A DNA stretch of 64,000 nucleotides from Thermocrinis jamiesonii (lineage in GTDB: Bacteria > Aquificota > Aquificia > Aquificales > Aquificaceae), in the NCBI RefSeq assembly GCF_000702425.1, contig NZ_JNIE01000003.1, positions 186,650 through 250,649 of the forward strand, read 5' to 3'. The translations under genes and the position numbers were made by a program. Under the pieces are notes generated by a model. It was not told where the DNA came from. It saw nothing but the letters and a program-made list of their open reading frames with translations, and ran no database searches. Shown here in pieces: positions 1 to 8,896 of the stretch (positions are counted from its first letter, which is position 1; every line of letters starts with the position of its first letter).

Positions 1-402
1 ATTATAGGGGATGCGCCACAGAAAAGGTTCCAAAAAAGGGTCCCTCGTATGGGAAGGAAAAACCCGATAAACATAAAGCTTACCGGATACGGAATACCTA
101 GCGTTAAAGCTAAGGTCTTCAAACCACACCTTTTTTACACCTACGTCTTCAGGTAGCACCGCATTAAGAGCTTTCAAAAGATTTTCTAAGGGAAAGGTCT
201 TGGAGCTTTTGAAGTTGGCTATGTATTCCTTTGCATGAACCCCTGCATCCGTCCTACAGCAACCTATTAGCTTTATTTTTTCTCCAAAGAGTGTGCCCAA
301 AGCATCACTCAAAACTCCCTGCACAGTCCTCAGATTTGGTTGCACTTGCCAACCGTGAAAATTTGTCCCTACGAAAGAAAGCATCAGACAGTAGTTGTGC
401 AT
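1..402 (-). CDS. truA: tRNA pseudouridine(38-40) synthase TruA (3' end cut by window edge)
   Basis: Only the N-terminal 134 residues are inside the window; the gene runs leftward off position 1. Reading back from the ATG at 402 gives a start of the form MHNYCLMLSFVGTNFHGWQV. The TruA signature CRTDAGVHA follows near residue 53, and its Asp is the catalytic nucleophile of the family. A later FNARYSVSGKLYVYRV stretch also fits TruA. The enzyme isomerises uridine to pseudouridine in the anticodon stem-loop of tRNAs. There is no Shine-Dalgarno sequence; a TATTAT hexamer lies 7 bases upstream, so the mRNA may be leaderless. It is divergent from mlaF. Confidence 0.9.
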   Translation of the reverse strand, partial: MHNYCLMLSFVGTNFHGWQVQPNLRTVQGVLSDALGTLFGEKIKLIGCCRTDAGVHAKEYIANFKSSKTFPLENLLKALNAVLPEDVGVKKVWFEDLSFNARYSVSGKLYVYRVFPSHTRDPFLEPFLWRIPYN

Positions 403-409
403 CAAAAAT

Positions 410-415
410 ATAATA
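410..415 (-). promoter_or_regulatory. -10 element of truA (TATTAT)
   Basis: On the minus strand TATTAT lies 7 bases before the truA ATG. This is the spacing seen before many other genes in the window that lack a ribosome-binding site, and it implies a leaderless or nearly leaderless transcript. Inference from sequence only. Confidence 0.4.
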
Positions 416-490
416 AAAAACTACACACGCAAAACTCTATCTTATCCTTCCTACCTTCTCAACGCATTCTTTCATTACCACCTTTGTTAG

Positions 491-545
491 GGTTTAGGGA
501 TATTAAAAATCCTTGCTCTCCAAAGGGCTTTCTAATAAGACAACT
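491..545 (+). repeat. Dispersed 55-bp intergenic repeat, copy A
   Basis: This truA/mlaF intergenic stretch aligns without gaps to 59454-59508 in the same orientation, with 46 of 55 positions identical. Both copies begin GGTTTAGGGATATTA and share CTCCAAAG and GCTTTC blocks. No gene covers either copy convincingly. The rest of the 403-585 intergenic region holds only the predicted promoters. Function unknown. Confidence 0.6.
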
Positions 546-557
546 CAACGCTTTTGA

Positions 558-563
558 TATAAT
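558..563 (+). promoter_or_regulatory. -10 element of mlaF (TATAAT)
   Basis: An exact TATAAT lies 22 bases before the mlaF ATG. An AGAGGA-type ribosome-binding site sits between them, so this transcript should have a short leader. Confidence 0.45.
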
Positions 564-585
564 TTAACACAGCTCAGAGGAAGAA

Positions 586-1353
586 ATGTCCTTTGTCATA
601 GAGATTAACAACCTAAACCTAATTATAAACGGAAGGCAAATACTAAAGGACGTTAGTTTTCAGGTTAAAGAAGGGGAAATATTTACCATACTTGGGGGGA
701 GTGGAAGCGGTAAAACCACCATTACAAAGTGCATAGTTGGTTTGCAAAAGCCTACCAGTGGTCAAATTAAGGTTTTTGGAAATGACCTATCAAAACTAAG
801 CCCTATACAGCTGAACGAACTCAGAAAAAGTATTGGATATGTTTTTCAAAGTGCTGCCCTCTTTGATAGTCTTAAGGTTTGGGAAAATGTAGTTTTTTAC
901 TATCTTGAACATTCACGGATGAAAGAGGAAGAGCTAAAAACAATAGCGCTAAGGTATCTAAAAATGGTAGGCTTGGGAGAGGAAACCTTAGAACTTTATC
1001 CTGCAGAGCTCTCCGGTGGGATGAGAAAGAGGGTGGGAATAGCTCGTGCCATAGCGACAGAACCCAAACTTATCATCTACGATGAACCTACTTCTGGCTT
1101 AGACCCCATAACCAGCAGATTGATAGATGATCTTATTCAGGAACTTAGGGACAAAACGTCCTCCACCGCTTTAGTGGTTTCCCACGACATGGTTTCCGCT
1201 TTTAACATATCGGATAGGATAATGATAATCAAAGATGGGCAAGTGGTATTTATAGGCACACCCCGTGAAGTTCTGACGCACGAAGATGAATTTGTTAGAG
1301 AGTTCTTAAAAAGTGGCTTTGGCCAACTTCAAGTAACAAGCAAAGGATCATAA
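586..1353 (+). CDS. mlaF: ABC transporter ATPase, MlaF-type (lipid asymmetry)
   Basis: A 255-residue ATP-binding subunit of an MCE/Mla-type lipid transporter. Visible motifs are Walker A GGSGSGKT (residues 37-44), a Q-loop VFQSAALFDSL typical of MlaF, the signature LSGGM (142-146), Walker B LIIYDEP (162-168) and the switch His in VVSHD. In the family it powers phospholipid movement between outer and inner membranes with MlaE and MlaD. No permease or MCE protein gene is adjacent: truA is divergent on one side and cfa convergent on the other, so its partners must be elsewhere. The start has an AGGA ribosome-binding site. Its 3' end overlaps the cfa 3' end by 25 bases. Confidence 0.88.
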   Translation: MSFVIEINNLNLIINGRQILKDVSFQVKEGEIFTILGGSGSGKTTITKCIVGLQKPTSGQIKVFGNDLSKLSPIQLNELRKSIGYVFQSAALFDSLKVWENVVFYYLEHSRMKEEELKTIALRYLKMVGLGEETLELYPAELSGGMRKRVGIARAIATEPKLIIYDEPTSGLDPITSRLIDDLIQELRDKTSSTALVVSHDMVSAFNISDRIMIIKDGQVVFIGTPREVLTHEDEFVREFLKSGFGQLQVTSKGS

Positions 1354-2510
1354 AAAACCCGTCTCATCACAGGATAATCGTTTATTACACCTTTTGAAAA
1401 CAGAAACTGAAACAGGTGATTGCTACCAATATAAAAGGAAACCGCAGAGGCGGTCAAATACAGCTCCCACATCCTATAAAAATCCTTCCCGTATTTTTCT
1501 ATAACGTAGTCGCTTACCCTGTAAAACCTTCTTAACCACTCCTTCAAAGTAAAGTAGTAGTGTATCCTCCAGTTGTCCAAGTCTATGAGATTGAAATCTA
1601 AACCTTTTGTAGCTCTCAATACCTCTTCTATTGAAGGCAAATACCCTCCGGGAAAGATATACTTCCTTATCCACCTGCTCTGAGTAGAAGGATGCACCTT
1701 ACCTATTGTATGAAGTAAAAATAGCCCACCTTCCTCTAAAATACTTGAAACCACTTCAAAGAACTTTCTGTGCCTTCCTTTCCCTACGTGTTCAAACATG
1801 CCCACCGATACAATCTTGTTAAACTTTAGCCCTAACTTTGGCAAATCTTCGTAATGAAGGAGGAATACTTTAACTTTTTGCTCCAAGTTATATTCCTTTA
1901 TCTTCTTTTTCACATAATCGTACTGCTGCTTAGAAACAGTTATCCCTACTGTATCTACATCATACAGCCTTGCAGCTTCAAGGATGATAGATCCCCATCC
2001 GCATCCTATGTCCAGCAACCTGTCTCCCTCCTTTAACTGCAATTTTTCGTATATTATCTTCCTCTTTTCCTGCTGAGCCTCTTCTAAGGTGGAATCATTG
2101 GATTTGAAAAAGGCGCAGGAGTAAGTCAAAGATTCATCAAGCCAAAGGCTGTAAAAATCATTTCCCAAATCATAGTGCCTTTGAACCTCTCTTGTTTCTA
2201 TAAACTTTAACAGATTGAATAGCTTAAGAATAAACTTTAAGGGATTAAATTCTAACCGTTTTCCCTTTTCGCTAAAATAATTCAGACATCCGCAGAGCAA
2301 ATCCTCCAGATTTCCTCTAACTTCAATATTTCCTTTAATGTAATGTTCTCCAAAACCCATTTCAGGGTCCCTAAGAATATCTTTAAGCACCTTAGGATCT
2401 TTTATCACAACCCTACACTTACCTTCTCCTATTACCCTTCCATCGTAAAATTCTACTGATAACCCACCTTTAACGCGGCTTGATAGATCCTTTATCAGAC
2501 CTTCTACCAT
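1329..2510 (-). CDS. cfa: Cyclopropane-fatty-acyl-phospholipid synthase family methyltransferase
   Basis: A 393-residue SAM-dependent enzyme that adds a methylene bridge to unsaturated acyl chains of membrane phospholipids. The core reads VQRHYDLGNDFYSLWLD, then LTYSCAFF, then the SAM-binding loop LLDIGCGWGS, all hallmarks of the Cfa family; the length is close to the usual ~380. The start at 2510 is chosen because AGGAGGGG stands just before it. A longer in-frame start at 2660 would run through the galU coding region. It is divergent from galU with only 34 bases between the starts and convergent with mlaF. The exact product (cyclopropane or another methylated fatty acid) cannot be told from sequence. 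Confidence 0.9.
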   Translation of the reverse strand: MVEGLIKDLSSRVKGGLSVEFYDGRVIGEGKCRVVIKDPKVLKDILRDPEMGFGEHYIKGNIEVRGNLEDLLCGCLNYFSEKGKRLEFNPLKFILKLFNLLKFIETREVQRHYDLGNDFYSLWLDESLTYSCAFFKSNDSTLEEAQQEKRKIIYEKLQLKEGDRLLDIGCGWGSIILEAARLYDVDTVGITVSKQQYDYVKKKIKEYNLEQKVKVFLLHYEDLPKLGLKFNKIVSVGMFEHVGKGRHRKFFEVVSSILEEGGLFLLHTIGKVHPSTQSRWIRKYIFPGGYLPSIEEVLRATKGLDFNLIDLDNWRIHYYFTLKEWLRRFYRVSDYVIEKYGKDFYRMWELYLTASAVSFYIGSNHLFQFLFSKGVINDYPVMRRVFYDPLLVT

Positions 2511-2544
2511 CTTATTCCCCTCCTTTGCGCTAAAATAAAAATTT

Positions 2545-3432
2545 ATGATAAGGAAGGCGGTTTTACCAGTTGCAGGGTGGGGGACGAGGTTTCTCCCGGC
2601 AACAAAGGCAATGCCAAAGGAGATGTTCCCGGTCATCGACAAACCAGTGGTCCAGTTCATAGTGGAGGAGTGTCTTCATGCGGGTGTGGATAACATAATC
2701 TTTGTAACCGGAAGGCACAAAAGACCTATAGAGCATCACTTTGACATAAATTCAGACCTTGAAAAGCACTTGGAACAGGCTGGCAAAGATGACCTGTTGA
2801 AAAATGTAAGGGAAATAAGCAGGCTAACAAACCCAATCTACATAAGACAAAAGGAACAATTGGGTTTAGGTCATGCGGTTCTTGTCGCAGAACCTGTTGT
2901 AGGAAACGAGCCCTTTATAGTAGCCCTTGGAGATGTAATCATCGATGGAGAGGAAAATGTAATAAAGCGGATGATAGAAATATACGAGCGCTTTGGCAAA
3001 AGCGTTATAGCGGTGTTTGAAGTTGATAAGGAAATGGTAAGCAAATACGGTATTGTTTCGGTAAAACACATAGAAGAGGATATATATCTTGTGGAAGATT
3101 TGGTAGAAAAACCCAAAAAAGAAGAAGCGCCATCAAACCTTGCCATAGTTGGCAGGTATCTTCTTACTCCAAAGATTTTTGAAAAGCTTAAAGTAACCCC
3201 CATAGGTAAAGGAGGGGAGATACAGCTAACTGATGCCATAAGACTCTTGCTTGAGGATGAGGTGGTTTATGCAATAAAGATTGAATCAAAGGTTTATGAT
3301 ACAGGCACTCCTCTTGGCTACCTAACCACTTTGGTAGAGTATGCTCTAAAAAGGGAAGACCTCAGAGACGATTTTCTCAGATTTCTTGAAGATATTGTCA
3401 GTAAATATAACCAACAGACAGGTAAAGCTTAA
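2545..3432 (+). CDS. galU: UTP--glucose-1-phosphate uridylyltransferase
   Basis: A 295-residue nucleotidyltransferase making UDP-glucose for envelope polysaccharide and nucleotide-sugar synthesis. The N-terminus carries the family signature VLPVAGWGTRFLPATKA followed by MPKEMFPVIDKP, and later GLGHAVLVAEP and ALGDVI blocks that bind the uridine nucleotide. There is no clear ribosome-binding site before the ATG; an A/T-rich TAAAAT sequence lies close upstream, which again fits a leaderless start. Its 3' end overlaps the convergent Omp85 gene by 35 bases. Confidence 0.93.
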   Translation: MIRKAVLPVAGWGTRFLPATKAMPKEMFPVIDKPVVQFIVEECLHAGVDNIIFVTGRHKRPIEHHFDINSDLEKHLEQAGKDDLLKNVREISRLTNPIYIRQKEQLGLGHAVLVAEPVVGNEPFIVALGDVIIDGEENVIKRMIEIYERFGKSVIAVFEVDKEMVSKYGIVSVKHIEEDIYLVEDLVEKPKKEEAPSNLAIVGRYLLTPKIFEKLKVTPIGKGGEIQLTDAIRLLLEDEVVYAIKIESKVYDTGTPLGYLTTLVEYALKREDLRDDFLRFLEDIVSKYNQQTGKA

Positions 3433-6013
3433 ATTTTTTTAAAAAATCTTTTTCTCCTGGAAAGGCTAAATCTACTCTTGCTGGACCTATAGGTGTTCTA
3501 ACACCTGCTCCAAAACCAAAACTGTGCTTGATGTCCTTTGGAAGACTGTTAGAAGGTTCTACGCCCCCTATATCGTAAAAAGGAATCATAACAATAGAAC
3601 CTTTTAAGGGAATTTCTAATTCAAGCCTACTAAAGACAAAAGATTTACCACCGTTTGGTTGGCCTATCTCCTCAAAAGAATAGCCCCTTAAGTCTCTGAA
3701 ACCCCCAAGAAAATATCTATCAAAGATGGGGACTTTGCCCTGAGCAGTACCGCCGGCAACTTTAAAGCTTAAGTTCAAGTTTGAACCTATAGGTATAAGG
3801 TAAAAGGTGGAAAGCTCAAGTTTATTGTAACTAAAATCTCCGTAAGCTTTAAAAAAACTCAAGTTATTGTATTGGATACGCTTAGGATTGAAAATATCGT
3901 CTTTGTATTCCCTCAACAAAAACAGTCCATATTTACTAATTGTAGCGCTACTACCTAAAAACCTATTGTTTGTAATAGAAAAAACGGGACCTATAGAGCT
4001 CCATCTGGTAATCCTGTATCCTAGGCTTAAGGCAAAGCCTTCTGTGCCAAGGCTGTAAGATTTGTGCTCTCGATGATCTTTGAAAAGACTACTTTTAAAC
4101 CAAAGTTTTCTGGTAAAGAGGAAAGGATCTTCAAAGTTTAAACCGTAGGTTTCCCTTTTTCCGGTAAGTTTGTAATTGAGAGTAGTGGTTAAACCAACTC
4201 CAAACAGATTCTTAAGACCAACGCTTAGGTCTAAGATCAAATCTTCTTGTGTGTTGTATCCGAGTCCAAAGTCGTAAAATCCTCTTTTATCCTCTTGAAG
4301 TTTAATTAGTCTATGAACCTGCTTTTTATCCTTGTCCAAAAAGGTGTCTATTTTGACTCCCACAAAGGAATTGCTTGTTATAAAGTTATACAAGGTTTCA
4401 TCTAAGGATCTTTCCGTATAAAAGTCCTCTTTTACCGTCATGTAAGATAGCTCTCTTCTGTTTGTTACGTTTGCACCGTAGTATAGGTCCATACCCAACC
4501 TATACCTTGGACCCTTAACAACCTTGTATACATAGGAATAAAAAGTTGTATCTTCACTTTCTTCCAAAATAACATCTATGTCAAAGACTCCCTCCATGTA
4601 ACCGTTACCTTCAAGATACCTACTAAGCCTTACGTTTAGCTGTTCTATTATGGAAGAGTCATATACCGCTGGAAGCTTTCTGTTTATCTCTTGAAATATT
4701 TTTTTAATTTCCCTATCATCTCCGGGGTATGAGATGCTTCTCAGTATTTGCCTTTTTCCCTTGGATATTTCAAAGGAAACCATCACAATTCCCTTTTCCT
4801 TGTCTAACTCTTTTTTAATACTACCTTCCGCAAGGGTGTATCCTTGTTTTTTTATCTCTGTCAATATATCTCTTAGTCGCTTTTCAAAAATATCTTCATC
4901 ATACTCTGTATATTCGCCATTTATAACCGCACCATACCTTTTATTTTCTTTTATGTAAAAGTAAATTTTTTCATCATCCAAACTATAACTAATTTCCACA
5001 TCAAAGAAACCCTTTGAACGGTAAAGATCTATAAGCCTATTCTTAGCTTCCTCCAAAGAAAACAGATCTACTCCCATCTCTCTTAAACCCGAAACCTTCA
5101 ACAGCTCTTCCTGATTGAAAAATTGATTTCCTTCAAAAAAGACCTCATACCTTTTCCCTTCAAACACAGAAAATACTGGATAGGCAAGCTTTCCTTTACC
5201 TACAGCGGTCTTTAACGTGCTTATAGGATGGCTAAAAAGATTCTTAAAACCTTCTGCAAGTGACCCTAACAGTTTTAGCGGATGCCTTTTAATCTTAGGA
5301 CCTGTTGGCATAAAAACGCTTAAAAAAGGCTTATTCGCACTTACTTTATGCAAACCTTCGTAATATACATAACTATCCCAAAAACCTAAGCTTATGTAAG
5401 CTTCTTGCAGATCAAAAACCTTTTTGGCTAACTCCCCCTCCTTAACTATCTTGCCTTTTATTAACTCCAATTTTTCGTCCAAGAACTCAGCATCCAAGCT
5501 TGAACCCTTGTATATTCCACCACCAAGGAAAAACACATCGCCCTCTTTTATGTTTATATCTATCTTGGCGAACCCAAATTCATCAATCACAAGCTCTACC
5601 TTTGCTTGCATCTCAAGAAATCCCCTTTCCCTGTATAGTTCCCTTAGCTTGTTCTCTATAACTTGTGCATCAACGTCCTTTAACGCCATACCTTCATAAA
5701 GGGCTAAGTAGCTTAGTATTTCTTCTTTCCAAACTGCCATGTTTCCCCTTATTTTTATCTCTTTCAATATAGGATATCTTTCTACTCTTATTATCACATC
5801 TCCATTCCTCTCCTCTACACTTACATCCTTTATCTCGTCCAAGCTTCTTAAAATTTCCACCATTTTGGAATAATTTTCTTCATTCAAAACACTCTCAAAG
5901 TTGTTCTTGGGTAATGGATAGTTGGAGATAAGCAATACCTTAGAAAATGAAGAAAGAGGTAGGAGATATATAACAGCCCACCACACAAAAAGAAATTGAC
6001 AAAAGCCTTTCAT
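3398..6013 (-). CDS. Omp85-family outer-membrane protein (BamA/TamA-like)
   Basis: About 871 residues. From the ATG at 6013 (an alternative ATG lies at 6019) the protein opens MKGFCQFLFVWWAVIYLLP, a plausible signal peptide. Residues ~60-500 form several alternating helix/strand segments with motifs such as LREMGVDLFSLEEAKNRL and LYRSKGFFDVEI, as expected for POTRA domains. The C-terminal ~350 residues are strand-rich with LGGFRDLRGY, the conserved loop-6 motif of the Omp85 barrel, and end in the aromatic-rich ...LYLSVGYIY. The family inserts outer-membrane proteins or exports polypeptides. I cannot decide between BamA and TamA from sequence alone. The start lies only 18 bases from the divergent gene at 6032. 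Confidence 0.85.
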   Translation of the reverse strand: MKGFCQFLFVWWAVIYLLPLSSFSKVLLISNYPLPKNNFESVLNEENYSKMVEILRSLDEIKDVSVEERNGDVIIRVERYPILKEIKIRGNMAVWKEEILSYLALYEGMALKDVDAQVIENKLRELYRERGFLEMQAKVELVIDEFGFAKIDINIKEGDVFFLGGGIYKGSSLDAEFLDEKLELIKGKIVKEGELAKKVFDLQEAYISLGFWDSYVYYEGLHKVSANKPFLSVFMPTGPKIKRHPLKLLGSLAEGFKNLFSHPISTLKTAVGKGKLAYPVFSVFEGKRYEVFFEGNQFFNQEELLKVSGLREMGVDLFSLEEAKNRLIDLYRSKGFFDVEISYSLDDEKIYFYIKENKRYGAVINGEYTEYDEDIFEKRLRDILTEIKKQGYTLAEGSIKKELDKEKGIVMVSFEISKGKRQILRSISYPGDDREIKKIFQEINRKLPAVYDSSIIEQLNVRLSRYLEGNGYMEGVFDIDVILEESEDTTFYSYVYKVVKGPRYRLGMDLYYGANVTNRRELSYMTVKEDFYTERSLDETLYNFITSNSFVGVKIDTFLDKDKKQVHRLIKLQEDKRGFYDFGLGYNTQEDLILDLSVGLKNLFGVGLTTTLNYKLTGKRETYGLNFEDPFLFTRKLWFKSSLFKDHREHKSYSLGTEGFALSLGYRITRWSSIGPVFSITNNRFLGSSATISKYGLFLLREYKDDIFNPKRIQYNNLSFFKAYGDFSYNKLELSTFYLIPIGSNLNLSFKVAGGTAQGKVPIFDRYFLGGFRDLRGYSFEEIGQPNGGKSFVFSRLELEIPLKGSIVMIPFYDIGGVEPSNSLPKDIKHSFGFGAGVRTPIGPARVDLAFPGEKDFLKKFKLYLSVGYIY

Positions 6014-6031
6014 TGACATAAATATTAAACA

Positions 6032-7030
6032 ATGGAAATCATAGGGGGGGTTAATAAGAAGGTTTTTAATGTAGAAAATCAAGACACTTATTCCTTTTTC
6101 CTTACTCATTGTTTGTGTTTTGAGCAGGTTCTGAACCTAATCTTAAGTGACGAAACATTACGTTCAGAAGTTACTGATTTAGTCTTTCATCAGTCAAAGA
6201 AAGATAAGCAGTCTTTTGAAAACATCCAAATATTCCCAAAAGGATTTCAGGCTTTGAACATAAACATGGAAGACTTTCAACAACCAAATGTAAAAATTGA
6301 AAACAAAGCTCCTGTTGAAGGCTCTAAAGACGAAATACACAATTATCCAAGTTTAAATAAAGATCAAATGGTTAACAACACAAAAGTTTTACAGGATTTT
6401 ATACCAATGGGTGAAAAAAACAGCACAACGGATTTTCCACATTCAATCTCAATAAGCAATGAGCAAAAAATAGATAATCTTATTCGCAAAGTTTTTGCTA
6501 CAGAAAAGCATAATGAAAACATAAATTTGGAAAATCTCATTCAATCTAAAGTGTCCCGCATAAGGCACAGTGTTGAAGATAATAAACCTGATATATCCTA
6601 TCCCGAGAAGATTAAAGACAAGATAGCGGAGCGCGTAGATAGTTACGACTCAGAACCATTAGTCCTAAAGTTTGAAGAAGAGTTAAAGCCAACTCAAGAA
6701 GTAAGAAATGCAAAACATTATGGTGCGCAGGAGCATAAAATCTTTCATGTAAAGTTTGAAAATGGAGACCTAAGGATAAGGTTTGTGAAAGATTCGCTGA
6801 GTATAAGTTTGAATATCAAAGAAGACATAAAGGTGCCATCAGCATACGATAGCTATAGGCTTATAGAAAGTCTTTCCCAAATGGGTTTAAGGGTAGATTT
6901 TTTCAGCATAAACGGTAAAAACCTTCTGTGGGAGTTTAGACAGGGGCAAGAAGGAAAGAAAGAAGGCAAATTTAAAGATGTAGAATCAAGCACACGTGAT
7001 GAAAAAAGGACCTTTAGCTTGTATTTGTAA
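6032..7030 (+). CDS. Hypothetical protein, possible FliK-like C-terminal domain
   Basis: A 332-residue protein with no signal peptide or membrane segment. Residues ~50-230 are polar, Asn/Lys/Glu-rich and look disordered. Residues ~235-310 form a compact segment (FENGDLRIRFVKDSLSISL, then IESLSQMGLRVDFFSING) whose pattern resembles the folded C-terminal domain of flagellar hook-length control protein FliK. That comparison is from memory of the family pattern and is weak. The start codon is 18 bases from the divergent Omp85 start and has no ribosome-binding site. A strong hairpin follows the stop. Lower confidence on function than on coding potential. Confidence 0.6.
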   Translation: MEIIGGVNKKVFNVENQDTYSFFLTHCLCFEQVLNLILSDETLRSEVTDLVFHQSKKDKQSFENIQIFPKGFQALNINMEDFQQPNVKIENKAPVEGSKDEIHNYPSLNKDQMVNNTKVLQDFIPMGEKNSTTDFPHSISISNEQKIDNLIRKVFATEKHNENINLENLIQSKVSRIRHSVEDNKPDISYPEKIKDKIAERVDSYDSEPLVLKFEEELKPTQEVRNAKHYGAQEHKIFHVKFENGDLRIRFVKDSLSISLNIKEDIKVPSAYDSYRLIESLSQMGLRVDFFSINGKNLLWEFRQGQEGKKEGKFKDVESSTRDEKRTFSLYL

Positions 7031-7050
7031 AAACCCCCCAAAAAGGGGGG
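7029..7050 (-). terminator. Rho-independent terminator of tpx
   Basis: A perfect CCCCCC/GGGGGG stem (7034-7039 with 7045-7050) and a five-base loop. On the minus strand it is followed by TTTTT, so it terminates tpx. On the plus strand it also lies directly after the stop of the 6032-7030 gene, but without a T-run. Confidence 0.85.
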
Positions 7051-7057
7051 AGTAAAT

Positions 7058-7567
7058 TTATAGAAGCTCCTTAACCTTTTGTACTACCTCTTCGTAGTTA
7101 GGTTCCTGAGTTATTTCTGGAACAAGTTGGATGTATCTTATGTATCCTTCTTTGTCCACAACAAAAACTGCCCTTGCCAGAATACCCTTTAGCACCCCTT
7201 CGGATATCAAAACTCCATACTTTTCCATGTCTCTGTAGCGAAAGTCAGAGGCTACTGTAATGTTGCCTATGTTAAAGCTTTCGCAGAACCTCTTCTGAGC
7301 AAAGGGTAAATCCATAGAAATTACTGTTACATCAACACCAGACATACCAGCCATTAGCTCGTTAAACTTTTTAGTTTCAGTTTCACATACAGGTGTATCC
7401 AAGGAGGGTACTGTAACTATAACCTGAACTACCCCCTTTGCACCACCCACAGTCTTTTCCTGAAGGTCCTTGGTTACCACAATTGCCTCTGGCGCCTTCT
7501 GTCCAATTTCCAAAGTTGGACCAGACAAAGCAACAGGATTACCTTTTAAATTAACAGTCTGAGCCAT
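7058..7567 (-). CDS. tpx: Thiol peroxidase (atypical 2-Cys peroxiredoxin Tpx)
   Basis: A 169-residue cytoplasmic peroxidase that reduces hydrogen peroxide and alkyl hydroperoxides. It has the Tpx layout: PSLDTPVCETET with the peroxidatic Cys61, and KRFCESF with the resolving Cys95, plus the conserved DFRYRDMEKYG. Length matches the family. AAGGAGGT precedes the ATG and a strong terminator follows the stop, so it is probably a single-gene unit. Its likely job is oxidative-stress defence in a microaerophile; the electron donor would be thioredoxin or a disulfide oxidoreductase such as the one at 37952-38620. Confidence 0.95.
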   Translation of the reverse strand: MAQTVNLKGNPVALSGPTLEIGQKAPEAIVVTKDLQEKTVGGAKGVVQVIVTVPSLDTPVCETETKKFNELMAGMSGVDVTVISMDLPFAQKRFCESFNIGNITVASDFRYRDMEKYGVLISEGVLKGILARAVFVVDKEGYIRYIQLVPEITQEPNYEEVVQKVKELL

Positions 7568-7648
7568 TCCGCATACCTCCTTTTAAATTTTTTTTTACTA
7601 CTTATTTTAAATAAACCTATAAGTCTCAAACAATGATTAATCTCAGTT

Positions 7649-8824
7649 TTATAAAAAGCTTAAGGTTTTTTCTATTCTGTGTATTCCTTCTTCAAGTATG
7701 TCCTCTGAAACGCAATAAGAAATTCTTATGTAACCTTCCCTTCCAAAGGCAGACCCTGGAACTACAGCCACATTGCCCTTTTCCAACAAAAATTCAGCCA
7801 GTGCAAGATCAGAACCTAATTTAGCGGAGTAAAAACTCAGATTTGGGAATATGTAAAAAGCGCCTTTTGGCTTCGCTACGCTGACGTTGGGTATGCGATT
7901 AAGTAATTCGTATGCTAAATCTCTCCTTCTTTGAAAGGCATTATGCATAGTTTGAATAAATTTTTTACTCTCTGGGTTTTTCAGAGCTTCAAGGGCACCA
8001 TACTGTGCGAAGGTTGTTGCATTGGAAATGGTCTGACTGTTAAGATCTGCTATAATCTTAGAAAACTTTTCGGGACATGCTACATAACCTATCCTCCAAC
8101 CTGTCATAGAATAGGTCTTTGAAAAGGCATTTACAGTAAAGGTTATTTCTCTGATCTCCTTAGAAAGGCTTGCAGGACTTACAAACTTTTCATTGTCATA
8201 CACAAAAGCTTCATAACATTCATCCGAGATTATAAATATGCGGTGTTTTAAACACAGATCTGCTATCTTTCTCATCTCTCCTTCCGGGATTACTGCTCCA
8301 GTAGGATTGGATGGGGAGTTTAGAACCAAAGCTTTAGTTCTTCTCGTTATATGGGGCAGTATATCCTCAGCGGTTAATACAAATTGCTTTTCTTCACTGA
8401 GCATTATTTCCTTAGGTTTTGCCCCACATAAAAGTATCTGCTCTGGATAGGTGACCCAATACGGAGAAGGTAGTAGAACCTCATCCCCCTCCTCAAGTAT
8501 AGCGGTAAAAACTAAATACAATGCCATCTTAGCACCTGCTGTTACGACTATCTCCGATGGTTTGTATTCTACACCGTTCTCTTTTAAAAGCTTTTCTGAA
8601 AGAGCTTCTCTTAAAGGAAGAATTCCAGCAGAAGGGCTGTATTTTGTCTTTCCTTCTTTTAGGGCTCTTATACACGCTTCCTTCACAAACTCTGGAGTGT
8701 CAAAATCTGGCTCTCCAGCCCCAAAACCTATCACATCCACGCCTTGACTTTTTAGGTAATTTACCTTAGCGGTTAGCGCTAACGTAGGTGCAGGCTTTAT
8801 GTGAGATACTCTTTTGGATAGCAT
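7649..8824 (-). CDS. aspC: Class I aminotransferase (aspartate aminotransferase type)
   Basis: A 391-residue fold-type I PLP enzyme. Motifs seen are GFGAGEPDFDTP near residue 33, NSPSNPTGAV (169-178) that binds the cofactor, SDECYEAFVYD, and NAFSKTYSMTGWRIGY, where Lys236 should form the Schiff base with PLP. A conserved Arg lies in YIRISYC near the C-terminus and binds the substrate carboxylate. It probably exchanges amino groups between aspartate and 2-oxoglutarate; other amino-acid substrates are possible. There is no ribosome-binding site, but an exact TATAAT lies 8 bases before the ATG. Confidence 0.9.
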   Translation of the reverse strand: MLSKRVSHIKPAPTLALTAKVNYLKSQGVDVIGFGAGEPDFDTPEFVKEACIRALKEGKTKYSPSAGILPLREALSEKLLKENGVEYKPSEIVVTAGAKMALYLVFTAILEEGDEVLLPSPYWVTYPEQILLCGAKPKEIMLSEEKQFVLTAEDILPHITRRTKALVLNSPSNPTGAVIPEGEMRKIADLCLKHRIFIISDECYEAFVYDNEKFVSPASLSKEIREITFTVNAFSKTYSMTGWRIGYVACPEKFSKIIADLNSQTISNATTFAQYGALEALKNPESKKFIQTMHNAFQRRRDLAYELLNRIPNVSVAKPKGAFYIFPNLSFYSAKLGSDLALAEFLLEKGNVAVVPGSAFGREGYIRISYCVSEDILEEGIHRIEKTLSFL

Positions 8825-8832
8825 GATCTTTT

Positions 8833-8838
8833 ATTATA
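8833..8838 (-). promoter_or_regulatory. -10 element of aspC (TATAAT)
   Basis: An exact TATAAT on the minus strand, 8 bases before the ATG at 8824, with no Shine-Dalgarno sequence. A leaderless transcript is inferred. Confidence 0.5.
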
Positions 8839-8896
8839 AAACACATTTGGTAAAGCGTTGAGTTATTTTTAGCGAAATTGGGTAATGAGTTTAGTT

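Noticed and set aside
542-8864. Shared 13-mer AACTCAACGCTTT upstream of mlaF and (minus strand) of aspC
   Set aside because: Shared 13-mers are expected many times by chance in 64 kb, and its distance to the two -10 elements differs.
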